A DNA stretch of 64,000 nucleotides from Nematostella vectensis (lineage: Eukaryota; Cnidaria; Anthozoa; Actiniaria; Edwardsiidae), in contig NC_064035.1 in NCBI RefSeq assembly GCF_932526225.1, positions 7,811,501-7,875,500 on the forward strand, written 5' to 3'. Positions 1-11,600 of the stretch are shown here, in pieces; the first letter of the stretch is position 1, and every line of letters begins with the position of its first letter. A program made the position numbers and the translations under genes. The notes below the pieces were generated by a model. The model was not told the DNA's origin, did not search any database, and saw nothing but the letters and a program-made list of their open reading frames with translations.

Positions 1-121
1 CTTCGTACAACTACCGTACGACTTTCGTATAACTTTCGTTCGCCTTTCATACGAGTTAGAAGGTCTTCTCGAAAGTAGACTGTATCTGACATGGTACACG
101 TTTTCCATCCTCATCATTAGG

Positions 122-3100
122 CTAGCTAAGATGAACTTGATAGCGGTTGCTAAGGCAGTAGCTCCACTCGTTAAGTGACAAACCATTGTCTTTGTCAAAG
201 TCGCAGTCTGCCAGCAGCTTTCGACTGCATTTGCGTCCTCGCTTGATTTTGCCCAACATCTTCTTCATGGAAACGACGAAAAATTCCCTAGAGTTGATTA
301 TTCTATCCCTGTTTGAGTCGAGCTGGTGAAATTTCCATGCCAGTACTTGGTTGTCGGAAAGGAAAGTTCCCCATGCAACAAGGTTTCCCGAGCGTGCACT
401 GCGACGCTGGTTTCGTCTGAGAGATGCTGCGGGAACCAAAACATATTTCATTATATTACAGAGTCTGTCAGCCGCTACTTTGTGAGAAAGCATCAATCGG
501 ATGGTTTGGGAAAGTTGTTGCAATATAATCTATTGAATGTGGCATTGATAAAGCATGAACTTTTTCGGGTGGCTATTTCGAGATTCTCTCTCCATAACTT
601 GTCCTCCAATATTGGTTCATATGAACAAATGTGTGGCTGGTAATGGCTCTTTGAAGTTGATCCACAGTATTCTATGGATATGGTTCAAAAGAGCAAGGTA
701 TGTGCAAGGGGGTTTATGGTAAAAATATCTCACTCAAGGAATGGGATCTACCATTAATTGTGTAGTTCCAGAAAATATCCATACCTTCCCCCCCCCCCCC
801 CCCCCATGGAGGGGATTGGAAATTCCGGGGGAGTGGGGGTTCAAACGGAAATTTCAGGAATTTCCAGAGGGGAGGGGGGTAAAATGCCATTTTTCCTTAA
901 CAGTTACTGTATTTACTTGTTTCCAGGGGGTTGGAAATTCCAGAGTAGTTGGGGTCATACCTCCGACCCCCTCCATGGGGGGTATGGATATTTTCTTGAA
1001 CTACAAACTCGGTTCTAACCCTACATGATGTGAGGAGTTGCTTAACCATTGGTCATCCTTCAGAGAGAGTACCATAAGGTTTGAAATCAGAAAACTAAGC
1101 CGGAATAGTACCTATCAAATAGCAAAGATTTAAAATCCTAAATAGCGGTCTTCAATTGGATCCAATTGCTTTTGGGGACTGAGATTTGGAAGACGTTCTA
1201 CATGTAGTGCAATCTTATGTAGCGGACAAACCAAATCTGGAATGGATGAAGTTGAGTGTGTACCTGCAAGTTGTCCAGACGGAGAACGTCTGATGACCTT
1301 AGTGTCAACGACCTCTTTCCTGAATAAGTGAAGTAACTTGCGCTTGTAAATAGGCCAAATTTGACTTGTGCACTCTAGGAAGTAATCAGATTAATTTTGT
1401 AATAGTTTCATTCAACGCACAACAGAATCAGGGTATCATCTGGCCAATTCTACTCGCTGGCCAATAAATGCGCTTCAAGGAGTTTGAATGACGGAAGCTA
1501 GAAGGCGATTTAGCTGTTGTAAATCTGCTGAGATCGCATAATATGAAGCTTGCAGTAACATGTATTCCTTACCCTTTTTGCCTTTCAGCTTTTTCGCTCC
1601 ACCTGAACGCAGCGGACCGTTTTGCATTGCTGTAATTTAATAACAAGTAAAACGCTATTAACCTCACATGATTGGAAAGGATGCTTTGAGTTTTAAGTCA
1701 GCTTAACGAATCAGCCAGAAAATTTAAGTTAGCCTATTTTCATTTGAATGGTTTATGGCATGAAAGCCACAGAGTAAGTCACGTGGATCCCAAGGGACTC
1801 TCCCCAGGTTCTTTTACACAAGATGGCCGAGCAACTTCTTTTTTTTACTTTCCCCGACCCTCCTCCCCTGGTGGTTTGAACTACACACGCCTTATCCCGC
1901 ATACATATTGGCTGACAGGAGCGAATACTTTTCATATCTTCAGTTACCTTGACACGACAACAGGTTGTCGTGCGGAGAAGTTACTAATGCACAAAACGTT
2001 CTTGTTTTACATTGTAAGTTTCCTTCTCTTGTGTCAAAGTTTATTAGTAAACCTGCACTATTTTACATTATTCCCCTATTTTCATTTTCCTATTTTATTA
2101 TCTACCCACGGGTTCTCCTCTTATTCGGTTGTATCCTGTATACCCACCAAAGCACGTACACCATCTCACCATACTTACTGTATCTCGTGCAGTCAAGGCT
2201 ATTGGTCTTCTTCGTCGTCCCTGGGATGTGTTTTCCAGTCTGTTCGTCTACACACCAGCAATAACCAATAGCAGGATAGCACTGCATTGGCACAAACGAG
2301 CCGTCACTCTGGCACTTGGGAAGATAAGACTGGCCCGAAGGCGACTGTTGTGGGGATCTCAGAGCCGCTAGATACTCGCCTATGCATCGCTTAATCTCTG
2401 AAATACAACAAGAAATACAATTGTTTATCAAGGCATGCCAGGATTGCCATCTCTTCTTCTACCCTGGATATCACAGGCTCCAAAGACTGGGGTAAGCGAG
2501 TGATTGTACTCCCATCTATCCAAGTGTAGGTTGCTCCAATCTAATGGGTATCACGAGCTCCTAGGACAGAGTAAACAAGTGCAGATTGCGGCGTCTGCTA
2601 CAAAGGATACGATCCGATTAGGAGGAAGTTTGTAAAAGTGGATCATAAACTTTTCACTCTTGAAGTGGTAACAAAACAGTATAGGTGAGTCAATTATTTG
2701 TTATTGGGGGAGGAGGATATATTTTATTACTCTGCCTTTCTGGGTTCCAGACTTGAATTCCTATCCTCATTTCATTGATAAAATACACACCTATCTTGGG
2801 TTGTGTATCACAAAAAGGAAAATGATATATTATCCTATAGCCCCAGGAACTCCAGCTCCAATTCCCACGTCGTGATACTCTCCCTTTTCCCGAGGCAGAC
2901 TGAGAGGGGGGAGGTTAAAACCCATAAGCCTTCCCCTAGATTGGTTGGAGGGTGGAGTTAAATTAAAATGATTCTCTTCTGATTTGCCATATGCTGGTAC
3001 CTTGGACACCGAAGCAGGCGTACCACTCGTTGCGTGAGATCCTCTGGTCTTGGTTCTCATCACAGTAACCCACAAACGTCTTGCTGCATTTCTTGGGGTG

Positions 3101-5666
3101 AATCGCTTTCTTTGACATGCGCAGAAAACCATGGAGCTCACTCCATTCCAGGAAATAGTCTGCGTTGGTATCGAGTTGGTTAAACTTCCACATCAATAAG
3201 TGAACCTTCCCCATGCCACTTCTTCCTGAAGAAAGATTAGGACCAAAAATTTGCTAGGAAACAATTTGTTAGGTCCTGTGTCCACAAGACTAAATATATT
3301 GACACATTAATAAAGTTATATATGTTATTTCCCAGCAAAGGGTCGGTCCGAATCGTGAAATACCGTGACCTCGGCCTTGAAAATACTGACCTCGGCCTTC
3401 GGCCTCAGCCACGGTATTTCACGATACGGACCTCACAGCTGGTAAATAACATATTAGGAGTTAGACTATAGAAAATCCTGGAAAGGTGCTCTGCTGCCAA
3501 CTCCGCCCTATTCAACAGTTGTCATAGTTTTCAACCAAATATTGGAAGACGAATTCAACTTAAAGAAACAATCGAATTCAATAGAAAATGCCACAACAGC
3601 TTCCTAAAGCTGATGGAACTGGATGCTTTCTCACACTTGTTAGGATGACAAAGTGGCGGTTTAACAAGACGTATACCTGCAATTGATTGGCTATCATCAG
3701 ATGACGACCTGCGCGCGTAGGCTAAAAACTCCCTTTCAAGCAGATTTATCACTTCGGCATTAAACGAAGCCCGCACGTTTTCTGGACAGCCTACCAGACC
3801 AAAAAAAAAAAAACGTAAGTCCACCCATACAAATTGAGTTCCGTATACATAGCAATGAAACTTACCTTTGTAGCTGCTAAGGTGTTTAAACCTCCAGGGA
3901 GACTTGGCTGCGGAGACTTTGGGTGGTGACGCTTAAAAAGACCAATACTTATCGTAAAGAGCATGACAAGAACTAATACCACGGTTTGTCAGGGAGGGGA
4001 GGGATGTTGTCTGGTTTCACTGTAGATTGAAAATGCCTTGCCTTATTCAATCATGACTTACTAGGACACGCGGGGCGCTGGTTTGTCACGCGAGTGGCGG
4101 GGATTTCTGTTCCAGATGCGTCCACGCACCAGCAAGAAGTAGAGGGCTGCAGGCATTGCACCGATTGGTAACTGCCGTCTGAGTCGCACTCGGGGACGTA
4201 CCCAGAGAACGGAATGCTCTTTTTCTGACGCTCTAGCGCACGCTTTCTACTTTCTCTACATGGACTGTTGTCTGGAGCTAAACCAGGAATCAAGTTTCAT
4301 ATTAGTAAACAAGAATTGTAGCGTTCGAGCTTTGCTCTTTTGGGTATTCCTGCAGTGAAAATGGCGTAGACAGGGAACGTTTCTGAAAGTTTTAACTAAG
4401 CAAAAGGCTTGTTACCAGTCGCAAGTGTACATGAAATATTTAGATAAAATCGCGTGTGAATCGACGATGTTAGCGATCAACATTAATAGATTAGCGATTA
4501 GAAGATTGGGCGTGACTTAAACTGTATTGTCAGAGAAACGACCACAGTTGCGTTTCGGTTTACAGAGCCGTAGCAGGCCTAGACATATTTGGGGGCACGA
4601 GACAGGAACGTAAAGAAAATCCTGGGGCACAGTCACGCCCCTACTGGTCATTTACTTATAACTTTTGAAAATATGGGGGGGGGGGCAAGTGCCCCCAGTG
4701 CCCCACCCACTGCTAAGGCCCTCGTTTACTCGCAATTTTTTAAACGACCATGAATCCCATAGGGCCATGTCTTGGTTGCATTTAACAAGGGCATTTCTCC
4801 TTCTCACCTTTGCATCTTCCTTTATAAATCATCTTGACTTTGTGTCCTTTGCATTTTGCAAGCTGCAGATGGCATCGACTGGCATAAGTGCGCATGTCAG
4901 TGCCACAAACTGGGCTTGCTTCTGATGGGCACGGCTCGTGACATCGATTCGGCAATGACTGGAAAAAGAGTCAAGTAGCTATTTAGCATAAGTGGGCCTA
5001 CCAGACCTACAGACTTACTGAATTCTATACAATCTACATTTAGAATCTAGGGGATGTGCTCTTGGCCCATACGCTTAATCTAGTTGTTCAGGAGTGGTTT
5101 AGACTAGTTGTTTAGCTTTTTCTAAAGACCCTGCGTCCAGCGTCTATAGAGGGAAAGGCACGCTATCCTTAATTCCTGTAGCCCGTCGGTGGAGACAAAG
5201 GCATCATACCCCTAATCCCTATAGCTATAGCCCATGGGTGGAGGGACCTTGCCCCAAATCCCTATAGCTATAGCCCATGATGGGAGGGACCTTGCCTCTA
5301 ATCCCTATAGCTATAGCCCATGGGTGGAGGGACCTTGTCTCTAATCCCTATAGCTATAGCCCATGGGTGGAGGGACCTTGCCCCTAATCCCTATAGCTAT
5401 AGCCCATGATGGGAGGGACCTTGCCCCTAATCCCTATAGCTATAGCCCATGGGTGGAGGGACCTTGCCTCTAATCCCTATAGATATAGCCCATGGGTGGA
5501 GGGACCTTGCCTCTAATCCCTATAGCTATAGCCCATGGGTGGAGGGACCTTGCCCCTAATCCATATAGCTATAGCCCATGGGTGGAGGGAGAGCCCAATA
5601 TGCTTCATCTCAAAAACCCTGCTATTTCTGTGGCAGCAGAGTGGCCTCAAAAGTATATATACGTAT

Positions 5667-5697
<31 letters not shown>

Positions 5698-8600
5698 GGG
5701 GATGGGAAGTTAGTTCAGGGGGTACCTGTGTGTCATAGAGTACCAATGGAAATGAATTCAAACAGTTTATAAAATCTATAATATTGCCTTTTATCAAGCT
5801 ATTAATTTTTACATGTAATGCTCGATACATATTTAGGTACATGTTAACCAGGAAATATTTACATAATAAAGTTGTTAAACTATACACAATGGCAGATCTA
5901 TAACTTTTTAAATGGTGGCTAAATTTACAAAAACTATGCCAAAGTTCTCCAAGCCCTAGACTGTCTGCTCCTAAACTCCTGAATCTATAAAACCCCCATG
6001 GATCTGCCACTTATATAGTCAGAATTAGTCACACATAACATGAATCAATATGATATAAACGTTCCAGAACCACAACTAAACAAGCAATACTGTGGAGCTG
6101 GAGACTGGTACAGAGGTACATTTGGAAGTTGAACCACATAAAACTCGGGAAGGTGACTGCTTTCACCTTTTTAAAAGAACTTTTTTCAGCGCTTTTTTAA
6201 GGAGACATTGGATCATAGAATAATTATATAACCTGTCAACCCTGTTTTATAAGAGTGTATACCAATAGTGGCAGAACTGAGAGAATTAAGGGGGTTACAA
6301 CCCCCCACCCCCCTTCCTCTATGAGAAAAAGAAATGTAAAAGTCTGCCAACTGCAATAATTCTAAAATCCTTGATATAGAAATGAAAGGTTGTATACTTT
6401 TATATACATACAATAAATTATACAACAAAGAAGCCATGTAACCTACAAAAATACACCAGAGCCCCATTAACTAAAACCTAAAACCAGCTTTTCTCGAATT
6501 ACACCCTTTTTTTATAAGGAACGTTTTTTATCAGAATGTACAGGCCAAGATTTCACCAAATTTTAAGAACATGCAAGGCTCAGGTAGTAGCAACATTGCT
6601 TTTTTAGTCTTATGTGTTCTAAAATGCAGTGTTAAATTGTGTTCATTAAGAAATAACCTTAAATATTATATTGCTATTGATCATTTGTGTATATTTCTTC
6701 CCAATAAGTAATTGGGTAATGTATTTTATAAGCAACAAAAATTTAAGAACATCTCATTTTCAGCCTTAAAATGCTCCAAAAATAAGAACGGCCCTTACTA
6801 AAAATTAAACATTCTTATAAAAAAAAGTTAACTGTTAATTAACTTGAGCTAAATTTTATTTTCTTGAATTCAATTCGATTTTGAGTATTCTCTGCTTCAC
6901 AAATTTCAAGCGACAAATATATTTGGACTCCCACCAGGCAAAAGCATTGAAATGTTTCAATCAAGCCATTCCAATGCAATGCAATGACCAACCGGTGGGT
7001 ACAAAATGTGTCCAGGTAAAATTCCAAACTTGATTGACAGATTTCAGAAGATGTTATAGTTGCTTGAATATTCGAAATTGCAGTAAGAATAACTTAAACT
7101 CCTATTAGCTCTAACTTTTTTTAGTCCATCTTGACCATATCCTTAATATAACGATATTAATTTCTGGCACCAACAACTATAAAGTATAAAAAAAATCTTG
7201 ATTTATCGATAACGATGCAAATTTTAGGGGGCTTGTATCGTTATATTGAGGTTTTACTGTATCTTATACTACAATGTCAAGGATTTTTTCATGATAGACA
7301 AAGATAAAAAGTAAAACAAAAAGATGGAATCTACAGTCTAATGATATGCAATAAGGTGGCGGTGTTATATAACTACCGATTGCATAATATACCACACGCT
7401 AGAAACGGTAAGAATATCAATACCGAATGGCATCAAACGGGTAAAATTCTTTCTCCCTTGGTTCTTCTAGAAATAAGATTATCTAATAAATGGCATTACT
7501 ACATTTTACAATAGTCGTTTAAAAACGAAGAATTTTAAGACAACCAACCCTCTAAAATCAGGCCATGAAATATCAAACACGTGAAACCTAAACTCGTGCC
7601 TTCTGCTATGGCTATACTTAATCACCCATTGTTTTTTTCTCGTAATACATATATATATGTATATATGCATTTATAACTTAACTTATAGATCTGGATTTGA
7701 TCTTTGTGGTTATACTAGGGCTAGTCGAAAGTGCTTCACAACTAAGGGGTCTTGTAAACAACTTCGCCCCATGTGTGCAAGAGGGCACGGAGATTCGATG
7801 TATGATCTATGATTGCGTCACAGCCACCTCCATGTAAATAAAAAACCCTTAAGCATTTGCTCTAAAAATTAGGGTGAAAACATGATTTTTGCCTGCTTTA
7901 ACTTCTCATACGTCCAAGTTAGGGTATTTTCTTCTTCTTTTTTGAAGACAGTAATTCGTCGACGATGCCGAACAACAACCTAACAGAGCGTAAAGAGCGC
8001 AAATCAACGATGGTATTGTTTTACACGTTTGGTTGACTCTCGGAACTCAATGACCTATCTAAAAATATACGCTGGGTTTGGCGGTTATATAATACCTTCA
8101 AACTACTGCTTGTTATTGAAACTCTCTATAATCTTGAGCAATCGTTCATTCTCCTCCCGTAGCATTTCGTTTTCAACCTTGTATTTATGGTTTTCTTCCT
8201 CTAAAAACTCTGCTCGTATCTGACATTCGAGCTCTCGAACGCGACGTGCGTCCCGAGAACGCTTCGCTGACGCGTTATTTCTCTGTCTTTTCTCCCAATA
8301 TTTATTATCCTTATTGTTGTTGAAATGTTTTTCGGTCCGCTTGCCCCGGCTAGATGATTTAGTGTTGAACACAGTAGGAGTATAGATGCCGTTGATTTGC
8401 GGAGTCTCTTTTTCCCGGTCTGACTTCTCGGGTTCACATTTCGTCTTGGAAGGCGCGGAGATAATAACCGAATTTCTCTGTACTTGCTCCCTCGCGCTTG
8501 AATCAAAGTGTCGGTTATTAGAGCCAGGATCTGATGCTAGACGAGAAGTTGAAAACGATTGAAGAGACACGACCTTAAGAATATTATTCAAAGACGTTGT

Positions 8601-11600
8601 TTCTCCATAGTGTGGTGTGCTTCTACAACAATAAACAGAGCGGATCTCGTCCTCGCTTTCCCCTTCATTGATTTGCTGTCTCCTTTCGGTTGGATAACTG
8701 TCCTCGTCTTCACTCTCTGTTTCGGATTTCGAACGCTTAACGCACCTTCGCTTACATTCCTTCGTTTCTTCGCTCATTGTGAATCGTATTTTGCGTGCTT
8801 TTTCCCTCCCTCAGATCGTGGTAAAGTCTGGAGGGTTCAGGAAGCGAAAGGCTATTGTGAACTTGTACCTTTGACTCAACGATTACGTCATTGCATAACG
8901 AAGGTGTACGCATGCTCGTCCAATGATTGTCTGTCTCACCGCTTTACACCTAACCGTAGTTAGTTTGAAAAGTAGATAGCAGCAAAGCCCCCCCGCCCCT
9001 GAGGTCTCTGACAGAGGTTCGCTCAATTATTCACAATTTATTTATGCAAAATTTAACCAATTTTTCACGCTGTGACAAGTTTGACTTTTTGTTGGCAAAC
9101 GCCTGGCCAAAATAAACACAGAAATGGTTGCGGCCACCATACCAGAGAGCGATGAAATCCTTTTTTCTAGGAAAATTAAAGCCCTTTCTTTGGAAAATTT
9201 GTCATTCCCTATTTTAGGGAGGGGGTACGGCCCTGAACTATTTTGAAATACTGTGAAATTATCAACATGGCATTTACCATTAATTAACATTTTCCAAAGT
9301 CCCGATTTTCGTGCCAGTCAAGGGCACAGTGGCAATGTGAAATTGTTCTTACATTTTGCGTTATATCATTACGCGATGGGATTACGATTTTGGTTAGTTA
9401 TTTCTTTGGGGCCTAACGAGGCCCCCTCAATATTTATAATTTCTGTGCCCGAAACTACGAATTCGGCTGCATGTAAGCAACTGAAATATTGGGTCACACA
9501 AACATTGTATTCTATACCTCTGCTTATTGTCTTTGTCGTCTAGACCCCTATTGGCATAAAATCGAGATCCCAAAAATTGATTTCTAGTAGCTGCCTGAGG
9601 CCAGCCTGGGGCGCTTTCAATGCCTTAGACTCGACTATGTCGTGACTACACTTTCGCAGCCTAATATTCTAGCTGCAAGGAGATATATGTCTTGTGAACC
9701 TCAATAAGTTATTGGCTATTTTTTTGTCGGGCAATTTTTTGTTGTTGCTGTTTTTAAGTATAAGTATTACTTTTAAAAAAAAACTCTACATAGGTTTTTG
9801 TCTTCTCAATCGGGCGAGTGTAACTTAAGAATATCCTTTACAAAACGCGGCTTCCATTGATTACAAAAGAGAGCCTAAAAACAAGCAACCCCCACCCTAC
9901 TCAAGCCCATATCTTTCCTACGGGCCTGACAAGAGATCTCCCGCTAAACTCTCTCAGCGACGTGGACACTAATGACGAGGGGGGGAAATTCTTGGAGGCA
10001 GGTTATCAGTGATACGAGCTTTAGCTGAAGCAATACGGCTGTTGAAATGCCCGGTATTCAATACCATTCGCTCCACGCTTATCGATCAGATACCAGCTAT
10101 TTTACCCCCTTGCACGGCCTTATCTGACAGTCTTCGGGGGGTATAAACTTGAGATTTTATCAGCAATAAGTTCCCCTACTGACGATAGAGGCCATGCAAT
10201 GAATTATAAGCCGCGCTGGGATCGTTAGAGTGACAGAGTTGACGACATATGGTTCACGTGGCAAATTGAGCGGGGAAACTACAGGTCACGTTACATGGGG
10301 CCGTGATGCGAAGTCAAAAGGAGCTGAAAGTTATTCTGGCGCTGCTCGTATGGGGCTAAGAAACGCGATTCATTCATTTTTTTTTATTTTTTTCGCTCGA
10401 TGCCAGCACGAGGTCTATCGAGTTTTCTTATCCTCACGTAGGACAGGAATATATATGGTGGTAATTAGGGGGTATCTGAGAGAAAATAAAAAATATATTT
10501 TTCTATGAGTAATGGTAATTTACCCCCCCCCCCCCCCCCCCCTTCCCGGGAAAAACACAACTTCCCAAGTTGTGTAGAAACAAAAATACAAAAAACTTGC
10601 TATTGGCAAACTAGTATACAGATCCACAACATTGGCATTTCGGCGAGTTACCTGGGCGAGTTATCTGAGGTTTATTAGAATTGACTATATAAGATGACTT
10701 CCTAAAACAGGTATCACAGGCGTGGAAATACCTGACCATTCTCAGCGGAAGCGGGAGGACTTAATGACTTCACAGCATTCTGGTATCCCGACACAACTCG
10801 GGGCGTGGATAAAGAACACACCAATATGACGTAGATAAAAATGACTACATCTGAAGATTATATGATCCTGGTATTTTTATAATCCTATGTGGAGATAACC
10901 GCAGCCCTTTTTCTTGCATAGTACGAATTTATAATAAATAAGACAGCTATACTGGGCAATGATTCTAGACAAAAGCGATAAAGCTTTAGGTCTAAATCAT
11001 TGCCCAGTATTTCTCTTTTGCGTTTGAGAGCGTGTGTCTGTCCCCACCGCATTTCAATTGGTAGATCCGCCACCTGAACAGGTAGATCCCCTAAAAATGC
11101 TGTACATCGGGGTATCGGCCTCATGAAATTCTCCTGGAATAAAAGATTCTCAATGGTCGTCGACACGTAATATGCGCTTTTCTTACAAAATCACAAAGTT
11201 TCTGACGTTTTGCATTCGGTTTTCCTCCTCCATTTCAGACAAGAGTTGGCTATTCGAGAAATAATGTGAATGCTAACAGCGCTTCTTGATTAAACAAAAT
11301 GTCATTTAAGTATTTCGTGTGTTAAAATGTGAATAACATTATCGAAATGGAATAATATTATCGAAAATCAGGACCAGAAAAGGCGGTTACCGCAAGGAGG
11401 GCTTGCTGGGAACCAGAGGGGCTAGGAAACAGTGGCACGTTTTGGGACTAGAAGATAAAGTCAAACGAACATAGCAAGTAGCTAATCAGAATGGTGCTAA
11501 ATGAGGATGATTTATCAGAATGGTGCTAAATGAGGATTTCTATTATGAGAAAAGTTATCTTAGAGATTCGAAGACGCATATTCTTAGAATAACACCGGAG

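Noticed and set aside
741-1028. Two plus frames of 86-95 codons
   Set aside because: They overlap the MITE at 762-1004 and its C-tract; there is no domain.
5513-6010. Minus frame of 165 codons
   Set aside because: It crosses the G-tract and the 43-bp array, and has no domain or splice logic.
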